A stretch of 64,000 nt of DNA from Glandiceps talaboti (GCF_964340395.1 NC_135565.1:2526001-2590000); one strand, 5' to 3'; counted from the stretch's first letter, positions 1 to 15,500 are shown. Program-made: numbers and translations. Notes: generated by a model not told the origin, from the letters alone.

Positions 1-1170
1 TGGAGAATAGTAAAATCGTGTCATACCTGTATAACACATACTGACAATGCCCCATCTTGGAGAATAGTAAAGTCATGTCATACCTGTATAACACATACTG
101 ACAATGCCCCATCTTGGAGAATAGTAAAGTCATGGCATACCTGTATAACACATACTAACGATGCCCCATCTTGGAGAATAGTAAAGTCATGTCATACCTG
201 TATAACACATACTGACAATGCCCCATCTTGGAGAATAGTAAAGTCATGTCATACCTGTATAACACATACTGACAATGCCCCATCTTGGAGAATAGTAAAG
301 TCATGGCATACCTGTATAACACATACTAACGATGCCCCATCTTGGAGAATAGTAAAGTCATGTCATACCTGTATAACACATACTGACGATGCCCCATCTT
401 GGAGAATAGTAAAGTCATGGCATACCTGTATATAAACACATACTGACAATGCCCCATCTTGGAGAATAGTAAAGTCGTGGCATACCTGTATAACACATAC
501 TGACAATGCCCCATCTTGGAGAATAGTAAAGTCATGTCATACCTGTATAACACATACTGACAATGCCCCATCTTGGAGAATAGTAAAGTCGTGTCATACC
601 TGTATAACACATACTGACAATGCCCCATCTTGGAGAATAGTAAAGTCATGTCATACCTGTATAACACATACTGACGTTGCCCCATCTTGGAGAATAATAA
701 AGTCGTGTCATACCTGTATAACACATACTGACGTTGCCCCATCTTGGAGAATAGTAAAGTCGTGTCATACCTGTATAACACATACTGACAATACCCCCAT
801 CTTGGAGAATAGTAACGTCGTGTCATACCTGTATAACACATACTGACAATGCCCCATCTTGGAGAATAGTAAAGTCGTTGCATACCTGTATAACACATAC
901 TAACAATGCCCCATCTTGGAGAATAATAAAGTCGTGGCATACCTGTATAACACATACTGACGATGCCCCATCTTGGAGAATAGTAAAGTCATGGCATACC
1001 TGTATAACACATACTGACGATGCCCCATCTTGGAGAATAGTAAAGTCATGGCATACCTGTATAACACATACTAACGTTGCCCCATCTTGGAGAATAGTAA
1101 AGTCATGGCATACCTGTAAATTACATACTAACAATGCCCCATCTTGGAGAACAGTAACGTCTTGGCATAC
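1..1170. repeat. 57-bp minisatellite, cut by the left window edge
   Basis: About 20 copies with core CCCCATCTTGGAGAATAGTA. The unit is 19 codons, so long spurious frames appear on both strands. On the minus strand every unit contains ACAG|GTATG, a splice-donor-like sequence, preceded in the unit by a short pyrimidine-rich stretch ending CCAAG. The array continues beyond the window. Confidence 0.95.
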
Positions 1171-1257
1171 CTGCTGTAAAGTAGTATTTGTTGTAACTGT
1201 AATCCCATTTTCAGTCTTCAAAGCCATGCATAACATTACAACATGCATTTCAAACAC
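1171..1257 (-). CDS. Candidate exon of a second minus-strand gene, abutting the 57-bp array
   Basis: An ATG-started frame of 29 codons, ending ENGITVTTNTTLQQ, stops exactly at CAGCAG|GTATGCC, a good 5' splice site in phase 0. Immediately after it the 57-bp array begins, and the array units repeat TTTACAG|GTATG, so the boundary has the same exon-edge-plus-donor arrangement as exon 5 of the MS4A-like gene. It is unclear whether the exon starts at this ATG or at an internal acceptor such as TTTGAAG. No family is recognised. It could equally be non-coding flank. Confidence 0.25.
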
Positions 1258-2046
1258 AAGACAGCTTGGTTGGGTGTATATAAGGAGGCTTTGTTTGTAA
1301 CAGACGACTTTTTGACAACATATTTGGCATTCCCAACATAAATAATATTGTCATATTTATAACTGAATACCTGGAGTGATCTATAGACAATTCAGTGTAT
1401 ACTGACCACAAGAAGAAACTGAATATTTTTCACCCATGAGCTCAAAACTCTGTACATAAGGTTTTTTCTGGTAGCCCAATGTTACCACCTAGTATCCAAT
1501 TGACAATAGCGAATTAGCTCCAATGTTGTGTCTCACCTGTGGGGGCAATGTTTATATACCATTATCCATATAAAACATATCAATTGAATAAATCTTAGGG
1601 TCACTATATATACCTTCCCTACAAATCAAAGTTCTTCAATTCCCTCCAAACTTTACCCTATGAAAGCTTGTTGGTTGTTGCTGTTTTCAAGGAAATCGAA
1701 AATCTTTTTATTTCCAAGATGTTTACAGCACATTGTTGATTTCTTTGAAAACAAGACAATGGAGCACCAAATCTCCTATTATCTCATAGTTGCTAGTGTC
1801 CATATTGGATTATTAGTATGGTATAATTTTGATATTTTAAACATTTCTATTACTCATTTTCCTCTTGATTTGAACCGAGTAGTTTGAACAAAGTAACAGA
1901 AAACGGTTTACAGGTAGAACAGTTTTATTTTCAATGTATGTACAATGTAAATATGAACACTTTACTTTACAATACTGAGTTTACTTTGTGTCTATCACTT
2001 CGAGGAAATTACTTCATAGATTAAGTGAATACTTTACAAAACTGGG
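1258..2046. other. Intergenic stretch downstream of the MS4A-like gene
   Basis: AT-rich DNA without a convincing gene. A TATATAAGG sequence lies at 1277-1285 (plus), but no clear transcript follows. A 75-codon plus-strand frame at 1660-1887 has no features. Bases near 1865-1905 resemble 41815-41870 and may be a dispersed element end. Confidence 0.5.
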
Positions 2047-2052
2047 TTTATT
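2047..2052 (-). terminator. Candidate poly(A) signal AATAAA of the MS4A-like gene
   Basis: AATAAA on the minus strand lies about 100 bases beyond the stop codon, a usual distance for a short 3' UTR. A second AATAAA lies at 1929-1924 (minus) and could be used for a longer 3' UTR. Confidence 0.5.
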
Positions 2053-2151
2053 TTGTGTCTCTTCTTGAGTTGAAACTACTCTCCTCAGTGTAATAACCTA
2101 CACTAAATGATAAATACCATGAACACAGGTAATGGTTGAAAGACTTTTGTC

Positions 2152-3506
2152 CTAGACAGTGACTTCACTCCATTCATTAAATTCATCAAACTCATCATTG
2201 TATAAATATGTCCTACAGTAATCTCTTTGTTCTGGTTGTTTATTGTCAATTTGTACATTATTCAAATCTGACCCTTGTCTCTGTCCATTGCTATTTTCAA
2301 CTGTTTTTTCAGTGTTATGTATTGGACCAGTAAATTCTGCCCCATGTCCATTGTTGCTTGCAACACATTCCTCCCCTCCATGTGATGGAGAAGTGCAATC
2401 TCTAAGTCCAGTATTGCTTGCAATACATATTTCTGTACTATGTGGCAAATTAGTAGAAATAGACTCAATACACTGTCCACCATTGTTGGCAATAGTTCTT
2501 TTAGACTTCAAGTTTTTCCTGCGTTTCTTTTTAACAAGTTTACTTGAGTCAGATTTTGATCGCCTTCTTGGGCGAATGTTATCATTTTGGTGATCACGAG
2601 TCACTGATTCAGATGCTGCCCTAGTTCGATGATAGTCATCTGACTTGTGTTCACAATCAATACTGTCAGACCCTCGATAATTCATCGAATTTGTACGGTT
2701 TTGTTGGACATTGCAGTTTTCAGTTTTATCTGGCCTACACTGGTTGTTTGCAGGTTCATGCTGGTTTGTTTCATGTAGCGTGTTGTGTTGTATCCCATTG
2801 GACTGACACTCAGATGTCACTTCTTCACTTCTATCTGTCGCATCTACACCGACTGTCTCCGAAACGACAGACGTGTGAAAAGAATAAGTCACGTCGCAAC
2901 TGTCAATTAATGGGTGCCATTGAGATGACCCCTGTGAACCCCCAGATGTTCTACACCCATTGTATCTGTCATTTTGTATATTTATTTGTGATTGATCATT
3001 GTTAACATTTGCCTGTACTGGATGACGTTCACGTCTCGAGTGTCTGTCAGAATCTCGTGGGAAATCACCGTCTTCTCTTGCCATGTGAACAATCCGAAGT
3101 GTAACGTCTGGTACACTATCATTGTCATCCTCCTCTGGATGCTCTTCTATAGCAGGTACGTGTGTAAAGGAGGCGTGGTCTGAGGGTCTTCGATAATAAG
3201 GATAAGAAAAGACGGGGCTGTATCTTGGATGCCCTAAACCCTGATCACCCTGCGTGATATCTGGTAAACTATAAGCATGACGAGGTCCATTTGCTGGAAG
3301 TGCATGCTGGGTAATGTCACTACTTGATGCATTATCAATTCCCTGCATTGATAGCTGTCCTGACGAGTTACTTCTCTGTGCCATTGCGGTCATAGCAGAT
3401 AGATTGTTTACTGATAGTTCCATCATCTCTCTGTTTGTTACCGGTGATCCTTGGTATCTTCTGTAATGTCGAAGTGATTCCGGGTCTATTGCTGGATTTA
3501 AGCAAG
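2152..3506 (-). CDS. Exon 6 (terminal) of the MS4A-like gene: long disordered cytoplasmic tail
   Basis: The exon runs from an acceptor (AACCTGACAG, 3507-3516) to a TAG stop at 2154-2152 and encodes residues 250-699. It is a polar, low-hydrophobicity tail. A basic cluster (about residues 560-585, with RPRRR, KKKRRK and KSKR) resembles a bipartite nuclear-localisation or phosphoinositide-binding patch. Residues about 586-655 form four degenerate 20-23 residue repeats around cores such as CIASNTG, CVASNNG and VENSNG. The tail ends in an acidic/aromatic stretch (NDEFDEFNEW) and EVTV, which fits a class II PDZ ligand. A run of mixed codons over 1.35 kb amid repeats supports real coding sequence. 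The pyrimidine tract at the acceptor is weak, so an unseen short exon in intron 5 cannot be excluded. Confidence 0.8.
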
Positions 3507-6500
3507 CTGTCAGGTTAAACATATAGGTATGAGTTTATTAATACAAGAATAATTCATATTATACATACCCTAACTATAAATACCCCAACTATAAATACCC
3601 CAACTATAAATACCCTAGCTATAAATACCCTAACTATAAATACCCTAACTATAAATACCCTAACTATAAATACCCTAACTATAAATACCCTAACTATAAA
3701 TACCCTAACTATAAATACCCTAGCTATAAATACCCTAGCTATAAATACCCTAACTATAAATACCCTAGCTATAAATACCCTAGCTATAAATACCCTAACT
3801 ATAAATACCCTAACTATAAATACCCTAACTATAAATACCCTAGCTATAAATACCCTAGCTATAAATACCCCAACTATAAATACCCTAGCTATAAATACCC
3901 TAGCTATAAATACCCTAGCTATAAATACCCTAACTATAAATACCCTAGCTATAAATACCCTAGCTATAAATACCCTAGCTATAAATACCCTAGCTATAAA
4001 TACCCTAACTATAAATACCCTAGCTATAAATACCCTAACTATAAATACCCCAACTATAAATACCCCAACTATAAATACCCCAACTATAAATACCCCAACT
4101 ATAAATACCCTAGCTATAAATACCCTAGCTATAAATACCCCAACTATAAATACCCTAACTATAAATACCCTAGCTATAAATACCCTAACTATAAATACCC
4201 CAACTATAAATACCCCAACTATAAATACCCTAACTATAAATACCCTAGCTATAAATACCCCAACTATAAATACCCTAACTATAAATACCCTAACTATAAA
4301 TACCCCAACTATAAATACCCTAACTATAAATACCCTAACTATAAATACCCTAACTATAAATACCCTAGCTATAAATACCCTAACTATAAATACCCTAACT
4401 ATAAATACCCTAACTATAAATACCCTAACTATAAATACCCTAACTATAAATACCCCAACTATAAATACCCTAACTATAAATACCCTAACTATAAATACCC
4501 TAACTATAAATACCCTAGCTATAAATACCCTAACTATAAATACCCTAACTATAAATACCCTAACTATACATACCCTAACTATAAATACCCTAACTATAAA
4601 TACCCTAACTATAAATACCCTAGCTATAAATACCCCAACTATAAATACCCTAGCTATAAATACCCTAACTATAAATACCCTAACTATAAATACCCTAACT
4701 ATAAATACCCCAACTATAAATACCCCAACTATAAATACCCCAGCTATAAATACCCCAGCTATAAATACCCTAACTATACATACCCTAGCTATAAATACCC
4801 TAACTATAAATACCCCAACTATAAATACCCCAACTATAAATACCCTAGCTATAAATACCCTAACTATAAATACCCTAACTATAAATACCCTAACTATAAA
4901 TACCCCAACTATAAATACCCCAACTATAAATACCCTAGCTATAAATACCCTAACTATAAATACCCTAACTATAAATACCCCAACTATAAATACCCTAACT
5001 ATAAATACCCTAACTATAAATACCCTAACTATAAATACCCTAGCTATAAATACCCCAACTATAAATACCCTAACTATAAATACCCTAACTATAAATACCC
5101 TAACTATAAATACCCTAACTATAAATACCCTAACTATAAATACCCTAACTATAAATACCCTAACTATAAATACCCTAGCTATAAATACCCTAACTATAAA
5201 TACCCTAGCTATAAATACCCTAGCTATAAATACCCTAACTATAAATACCCTAGCTATACATACCCTAGCTATAAATACCCCAACTATAAATACCCCAACT
5301 ATAAATACCCTAGCTATAAACACCCTAACTATAAATACCCTAACTATAAATACCCTAACTATAAATACCCTAGCTATACATACCCTAGCTATAAATACCC
5401 TAACTATAAATACCCTAACTATAAATACCCTAGCTATAAATACCCTAACTATAAATACCCCAACTATAAATACCCCAACTATAAATACCCCAACTATAAA
5501 TACCCCAACTATAAATACCCTAACTATAAATACCCTAGCTATAAATACCCTAACTATAAATACCCCAACTATAAATACCCCAACTATAAATACCCCAGCT
5601 ATAAATACCCTAACTATAAATACCCTAACTATAAATACCCCAACTATAAATACCCCAACTATAAATACCCCAACTATAAATACCCCAACTATAAATACCC
5701 TAACTATAAATACCCCAACTATAAATACCCTAACTATAAATACCCTAACTATAAATACCCTAGCTATAAATACCCCAACTATAAATACCCCAACTATAAA
5801 TACCCTAGCTATAAATACCCTAGCTATAAATACCCTAGCTATAAATACCCTAACTATAAATACCCTAGCTATAAATACCCTAGCTATAAATACCCTAGCT
5901 ATAAATACCCCAACTATAAATACCCCAACTATAAATACCCTAGCTATAAATACCCTAGCTATAAATACCCTAGCTATAAATACCCTAACTATAAATACCC
6001 TAACTATAAATACCCTAACTATAAATACCCTAGCTATAAATACCCTAGCTATAAATACCCTAACTATAAATACCCCAACTATAAATACCCCAACTATAAA
6101 TACCCTAACTATAAATACCCTAACTATAAATACCCTAACTATACATACCCTAACTATAAATACCCTAACTATAAATACCCTAACTATAAATACCCTAGCT
6201 ATAAATACCCTAGCTATAAATACCCTAGCTATACATACCCTAGCTATAAATACCCCAACTATAAATACCCCAACTATAAATACCCTAGCTATAAACACCC
6301 TAACTATAAATACCCTAACTATAAATACCCTAACTATAAATACCCTAGCTATACATACCCTAGCTATAAATACCCTAACTATAAATACCCTAACTATAAA
6401 TACCCTAGCTATAAATACCCTAACTATAAATACCCTAACTATAAATACCCCAACTATAAATACCCCAACTATAAATACCCCAACTATAAATACCCTAGCT

Positions 6501-9500
6501 ATAAATACCCTAGCTATAAATACCCCAACTATAAATACCCCAACTATAAATACCCTAACTATAAATACCCTAGCTATAAATACCCTAACTATAAATACCC
6601 CAACTATAAATACCCCAACTATAAATACCCTAACTATAAATACCCTAGCTATAAATACCCTAACTATAAATACCCTAACTATAAATACCCTAGCTATAAA
6701 TACCCCAACTATAAATACCCCAACTATAAATACCCTAGCTATAAATACCCTAGCTATAAATACCCTAGCTATAAATACCCTAACTATAAATACCCTAGCT
6801 ATAAATACCCTAGCTATAAATACCCTAGCTATAAATACCCCAACTATAAATACCCCAACTATAAATACCCTAGCTATAAATACCCTAGCTATAAATACCC
6901 TAGCTATAAATACCCTAACTATAAATACCCTAACTATAAATACCCTAACTATAAATACCCTAACTATAAATACCCTAACTATAAATACCCTAGCTATAAA
7001 TACCCTAGCTATAAATACCCTAACTATAAATACCCCAACTATAAATACCCTAGCTATAAATACCCTAACTATAAATACCCTAACTATAAATACCCTAGCT
7101 ATAAATACCCTAGCTATAAATACCCCAACTATAAATACCCCACCTATAAATACCCCAGCTATAAATACCCTAGCTATAAATACCCTAGCTATAAATACCC
7201 TAACTATAAATACCCTAACTATAAATACCCTAACTATAAATACCCCAACTATAAATACCCCAGCTATAAATACCCTAGCTATAAATACCCTAACTATAAA
7301 TACCCTAACTATAAATACCCTAACTATAAATACCCTAACTATAAATACCCTAACTATAAATACCCTAACTATAAATACCCTAGCTATAAATACCCTAACT
7401 ATAAATACCCCAACTATAAATACCCTAGCTATAAATACCCTAACTATAAATACCCTAACTATAAATACCCTAGCTATAAATACCCTAGCTATAAATACCC
7501 CAACTATAAATACCCCACCTATAAATACCCTAGCTATAAATACCCTAGCTATAAATACCCTAGCTATAAATACCCTAACTATAAATACCCTAACTATAAA
7601 TACCCTAGCTATAAATACCCTAACTATAAATACCCCAGCTATAAATACCCTAGCTATAAATACCCTAACTATAAATACCCTAACTATAAATACCCTAACT
7701 ATAAATACCCCAACTATAAATACCCTAACTATAAATACCCTAGCTATAAATACCCTAACTATAAATACCCCAACTATAAATACCCCAACTATAAATACCC
7801 TAACTATAAATACACTAACTATAAATACCCCAACTATAAATACCCCAGCTATAAATACCCTAGCTATAAATACCCTAACTATAAATACCCTAACTATAAA
7901 TACCCTAACTATAAATACCCTAACTATAAATACCCTAACTATAAATACCCTAACTATAAATACCCTAACTATAAATACCCTAGCTATAAATACCCTAACT
8001 ATAAATACCCTAGCTATAAATACCCTAACTATAAATACCCTAACTATAAATACCCTAACTATAAATACCCTAACTATAAATACCCCAACTATAAATACCC
8101 CAACTATAAATACCCTAGCTATAAATACCCTAACTATAAATACCCCAACTATAAATACCCCAACTATAAATACCCTAGCTATAAATACCCTAACTATAAA
8201 TACCCTAACTATAAATACCCTAGCTATAAATACCCTAGCTATAAATACCCCAACTATAAATACCCTAACTATAAATACCCTAACTATAAATACCCCAGCT
8301 ATAAATACCCTAACTATAAATACCCTAGCTATAAATACCCTAACTATAAATACCCTAGCTATAAATACCCTAGCTATAAATACCCTAGCTATAAATACCC
8401 AAGCTATAAATACCCTAACTATAAATACCCTAACTATAAATACCCTAACTATAAATACCCTAACTATAAATACCCCAACTATAAATACCCTAGCTATAAA
8501 TACCCTAACTATAAATACCCTAACTATAAATACCCTAACTATAAATACCCCAACTATAAATACCCCAACTATAAATACCCCAACTATAAATACCCCAACT
8601 ATAAATACCCTAACTATAAATACCCTAACTATAAATACCCTAACTATAAATACCCTAGCTATAAATACCCTAACTATAAATACCCTAACTATAAATACCC
8701 TAACTATAAATACCCTAGCTATAAATACCCCAACTATAAATACCCTAGCTATAAATACCCTAACTATAAATACCCTAACTATAAATACCCTAACTATAAA
8801 TACCCTAGCTATAAATACCCTAACTATAAATACCCTAACTATAAATACCCTAACTATAAATACCCTAGCTATAAATACCCTAGCTATAAATACCCTAACT
8901 ATAAATACCCCAACTATAAATACCCCAACTATAAATACCCTAACTATAAATACCCTAACTATAAATACCCTAACTATAAATACCCTAACTATTAATACCC
9001 TAACTATAAATACCCTAGCTATAAATACCCTAGCTATAAATACCCTAACTATAAATACCCCAACTATAAATACCCCAACTATAAATACCCCAACTATAAA
9101 TACCCCAGCTATAAATACCCTAGCTATAAATACCCTAGCTATAAATACCCCAGCTATAAATACCCCAGCTATAAATACCCCAACTATAAATACCCCAACT
9201 ATAAATACCCCAACTATAAATACCCCAACTATAAATACCCTAGCTATAAATACCCCAGCTATAAATACCCCAACTATAAATACCCCAACTATATATACCC
9301 TAACTATAAATACCCCAACTATAAATACCCCAACTATAAATACCCCAACTATAAATACCCCAGCTATAAATACCCCAGCTATAAATACCCTAACTATAAA
9401 TACCCCAACTATAAATACCCCAGCTATAAATACCCCAGCTATAAATACCCCAACTATAAATACCCCAACTATAAATACCCTAACTATAAATACCCTAGCT

Positions 9501-12500
9501 ATAAATACCCTAGCTATAAATACCCCAACTATAAATACCCTAGCTATAAATACCCTAGCTATAAATACCCTAACTATACATACCCTAACTATAAATACCC
9601 TAACTATAAATACCCTAGCTATAAATACCCTAACTATAAATACCCTAACTATAAATACCCTAACTATAAATACCCTAGCTATAAATACCCTAGCTATAAA
9701 TACCCCAACTATAAATACCCCAACTATAAATACCCCAGCTATAAATACCCTAACTATAAATACCCTAGCTATAAATACCCTAGCTATAAATACCCTAGCT
9801 ATAAATACCCTAACTATAAATACCCTAACTATAAATACCCTAGCTATAAATACCCCAGCTATACATACCCTAGCTATACATACCCTAACTATAAATACCC
9901 TAGCTATAAATACCCCAACTATAAATACCCCAGCTATACATACCCTAGCTATAAATACCCTAACTATAAATACCCTAACTATAAATACCCTAACTATAAA
10001 TACCCTAACTATAAATACCCTAACTATAAATACCCTAGCTATACATACCCTAGCTATAAATACCCCAACTATAAATACCCCAACTATAAATACCCTAGCT
10101 ATAAATACCCTAACTATAAATACCCCAACTATAAATACCCTAGCTATAAATACCCCAGCTATACATACCCTAGCTATAAATACCCTAACTATAAATACCC
10201 CAACTATAAATACCCCAACTATAAATACCCTAACTATAAATACCCCAACTATAAATACCCTAACTATAAATACCCTAACTATAAATACCCTAGCTATAAA
10301 TACCCTAACTATAAATACCCTAGCTATAAATACCCTAACTATAAATACCCTAACTATAAATACCCCAACTATAAATACCCTAACTATAAATACACTAACT
10401 ATAAATACCCTAGCTATAAATACCCTAACTATAAATACCCTAACTATAAATACCCCAACTATAAATACCCCAACTATAAATACCCTAACTATAAATACAC
10501 TAACTATAAATACCCTAGCTATAAATACCCTAACTATAAATACCCCAACTATAAATACCCCAACTATAAATACCCCAACTATAAATACCCCAACTATAAA
10601 TACCCCAACTATAAATACCCTAACTATAAATACCCCAACTATAAATACCCTAGCTATAAATACCCTAGCTATAAATACCCTAACTATAAATACCCCAACT
10701 ATAAATACCCTAGCTATAAATACCCTAGCTATAAATACCCTAACTATAAATACCCTAACTATAAATACCCTAACTATAAATACCCTAACTATAAATACCC
10801 TAGCTATAAATACCCTAACTATAAATACCCTAGCTATAAATACCCTAACTATAAATACCCCAACTATAAATACCCCAACTATAAATACCCCAACTATAAA
10901 TACCCTAGCTATAAATACCCTAACTATAAATACCCTAACTATAAATACCCTAGCTATAAATACCCTAACTATAAATACCCCAACTATAAATACCCCAACT
11001 ATAAATACCCCAACTATAAATACCCCAGCTATAAATACCCCAGCTATAAATACCCTAACTATACATACCCTAACTATAAATACCCTAGCTATAAATACCC
11101 TAGCTATAAATACCCTAGCTATAAATACCCTAACTATAAATACCCTAACTATAAATACCCTAACTATAAATACCCTAGCTATAAATACCCTAGCTATAAA
11201 TACCCTAACTATAAATACCCTAACTATAAATACCCTAGCTATAAATACCCTAACTATAAATACCCTAGCTATACATACCCTAACTATAAATACCCTAACT
11301 ATAAATACCCTAACTATAAATACCCCAACTATAAATACCCCAACTATAAATACCCTAACTATAAATACCCTAGCTATACATACCCTAACTATAAATACCC
11401 TAACTATAAATACCCTAACTATAAATACCCCAACTATAAATACCCCAACTATAAATACCCTAACTATAAATACCCTAGCTATACATACCCTAACTATAAA
11501 TACCCTAACTATAAATACCCCAACTATAAATACCCTAGCTATAAATACCCTAGCTATAAATACCCCAACTATAAATACCCCAACTATAAATACCCTAACT
11601 ATAAATACCCTAGCTATAAATACCCTAGCTATACATACCCTAGCTATAAATACCCTAACTATAAATACCCTAACTATAAATACCCTAGCTATAAATACCC
11701 TAGCTATACATACCCTAGCTATAAATACCCTAGCTATAAATACCCTAGCTATAAATACCCTAACTATAAATACCCTAACTATAAATACCCTAACTATAAA
11801 TACCCTAACTATAAATACCCTAACTATACATACCCTAACTATAAATACCCTAACTATAAATACCCCAACTATAAATACCCTAGCTATAAATACCCTAACT
11901 ATAAATACCCTAACTATAAATACCCTAACTATAAATACCCTAACTATAAATACCCCAACTATAAATACCCTAGCTATAAATACCCTAACTATAAATACCC
12001 TAACTATAAATACCCTAGCTATAAATACCCTAGCTATAAATACCCTAACTATAAATACCCTAACTATAAATACCCTAACTATAAATACCCTAACTATAAA
12101 TACCCTAGCTATACATACCCTAACTATAAATACCCTAGCTATAAATACCCCAACTATAAATACCCTAGCTATAAATACCCTAGCTATAAATACCCCAACT
12201 ATAAATACCCCAACTATAAATACCCTAACTATAAATACCCTAGCTATAAATACCCTAACTATAAATACCCTAGCTATAAATACCCTAGCTATAAATACCC
12301 TAACTATAAATACCCCAACTATAAATACCCCAACTATAAATACCCTAGCTATAAATACCCTAGCTATAAATACCCTAGCTATAAATACCCTAACTATAAA
12401 TACCCTAGCTATACATACCCTAGCTATAAATACCCTAGCTATAAATACCCTAACTATAAATACCCTAGCTATAAATACCCTAGCTATAAATACCCCAACT

Positions 12501-15500
12501 ATAAATACCCTAACTATAAATACCCTAACTATAAATACCCTAACTATAAATACCCTAACTATAAATACCCCAACTATAAATACCCTAGCTATAAATACCC
12601 TAGCTATAAATACCCTAACTATAAATACCCTAACTATAAATACCCTAGCTATAAATACCTTAACTATAAATACCCTAACTATAAATACCCTAACTATAAA
12701 TACCCTAGCTATAAATACCCTAGCTATAAATACCCTAGCTATAAATACCCTAGCTATAAATACCCTAACTATAAATACCCTAGCTATAAATACCCTAGCT
12801 ATAAATACCCTAGCTATAAATACCCTAGCTATAAATACCCTAACTATAAATACCCCAACTATAAATACCCTAACTATAAATACCCTAGCTATAAATACCC
12901 TAGCTATAAATACCCCAACTATAAATACCCCAACTATAAATACCCCAGCTATAAATACCCTAACTATAAATACCCTAGCTATAAATACCCTAGCTATAAA
13001 TACCCTAACTATAAATACCCTAGCTATAAATACCCCAGCTATACATACCCTAGCTATAAATACCCTAACTATAAATACCCTAGCTATAAATACCCCAACT
13101 ATAAATACCCTAACTATAAATACCCCAACTATAAATACCGTAGCTATAAATACCCCAGCTATACATACCCTAGCTATAAATACCCTAACTATAAATACCC
13201 CAACTATAAATACCCCAACTATAAATACCCTAACTATAAATACCCCAACTATAAATACCCTAACTATAAATACCCTAGCTATAAATACCCTAACTATAAA
13301 TACCCTAGCTATAAATACCCTAACTATAAATACCCTAACTATAAATACCCCAACTATAAATACCCTAACTATAAATACACTAACTATAAATACCCTAGCT
13401 ATAAATACCCTAACTATAAATACCCTAACTATAAATACCCCAACTATAAATACCCCAACTATAAATACCCTAACTATAAATACCCTAACTATAAATACCC
13501 TAACTATAAATACCCTAACTATAAATACCCTAGCTATAAATACCCTAACTATAAATACCCTAGCTATAAATACCCTAGCTATAAATACCCTAACTATAAA
13601 TACCCTAGCTATAAATACCCTAACTATAAATACCCTAACTATAAATACCCCAGCTATAAATACCCTAACTATAAATACCCTAACTATAAATACCCCAGCT
13701 ATAAATACCCTAGCTATAAATACCCTAGCTATAAATACCCTAACTATAAATACCCCAGCTATAAATACCCTAGCTATAAATACCCCAACTATAAATACCC
13801 TAACTATAAATACCCTAACTATAAATACCCCAACTATAAATACCCCAACTATAAATACCCTAGCTATAAATACCCTAACTATAAATACCCTAGCTATAAA
13901 TACCCTAACTATAAATACCCCAACTATAAATACCCTAGCTATAAATACCCTAACTATAAATACCCCAACTATAAATACCCTAACTATAAATACCCTAACT
14001 ATAAATACCCTAACTATAAATACCCCAACTATAAATACCCTAGCTATAAATACCCTAACTATAAATACCCCAACTATAAATACCCTAACTATAAATACCC
14101 TAGCTATAAATACCCTAACTATAAATACCCCAACTATAAATACCCTAACTATAAATACCCTAACTATAAATACCCTAGCTATAAATACCCTGACTATAAA
14201 TACCCTAACTATAAATACCCTAGCTATAAATACCCTAGCTATAAATACCCTAACTATAAATACCCTAACTATAAATACCCTAGCTATAAATACCCTAACT
14301 ATAAATACCCTAGCTATAAATACCCTAACTATAAATACCCTAACTATAAATACCCCAACTATAAATACCCCAACTATAAATACCCTAGCTATAAATACCC
14401 TAACTATAAATACCCTAACTATAAATACCCTAACTATAAATACCCTAACTATAAATACCCCAGCTATAAATACCCTAACTATAAATACCCTAACTATAAA
14501 TACCCTAGCTATAAATACCCTAGCTATAAATACCCTAACTATAAATACCCTAGCTATAAATACCCTAACTATAAATACCCTAACTATAAATACCCTAGCT
14601 ATAAATACCCTAACTATAAATACCCTAACTATAAATACCCTAACTATAAATACCCTAACTATAAATACCCTAACTATAAATACCCTAGCTATAAATACCC
14701 TAACTATAAATACCCCAACTATAAATACCCCAACTATAAATACCCCAACTATAAATACCCTAGCTATAAATACCCTAACTATAAATACCCTAACTATAAA
14801 TACCCTAGCTATAAATACCCTAACTATAAATACCCCAACTATAAATACCCCAACTATAAATACCCCAACTATAAATACCCCAGCTATAAATACCCCAGCT
14901 ATAAATACCCTAACTATACATACCCTAACTATAAATACCCTAGCTATAAATACCCTAGCTATAAATACCCTAACTATAAATACCCTAACTATAAATACCC
15001 TAACTATAAATACCCTAGCTATAAATACCCTAGCTATAAATACCCTAACTATAAATACCCTAACTATAAATACCCTAGCTATAAATACCCTAACTATAAA
15101 TACCCTAGCTATACATACCCTAACTATAAATACCCTAACTATAAATACCCTAACTATAAATACCCCAACTATAAATACCCCAACTATAAATACCCTAACT
15201 ATAAATACCCTAGCTATACATACCCTAACTATAAATACCCTAACTATAAATACCCTAACTATAAATACCCCAACTATAAATACCCCAACTATAAATACCC
15301 TAGCTATAAATACCCTAGCTATACATACCCTAACTATAAATACCCTAACTATAAATACCCCAACTATAAATACCCTAGCTATAAATACCCTAGCTATAAA
15401 TACCCTAACTATAAATACCCCAACTATAAATACCCCAACTATAAATACCCTAGCTATAAATACCCTAGCTATAAATACCCTAGCTATAAATACCCTAACT

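Noticed and set aside
326-1300. Frames of 209 and 140 codons over the 57-bp array
   Set aside because: The unit is 19 codons long, so repeats stay open on both strands by chance. Only the non-repeat part at 1171-1257 was kept, as a weak candidate exon.
2243-3183. Plus-strand frames of 116, 104 and 63 codons
   Set aside because: Shadows opposite exon 6 of the minus-strand gene, whose frame is much longer and joins by splice sites to the membrane exons.
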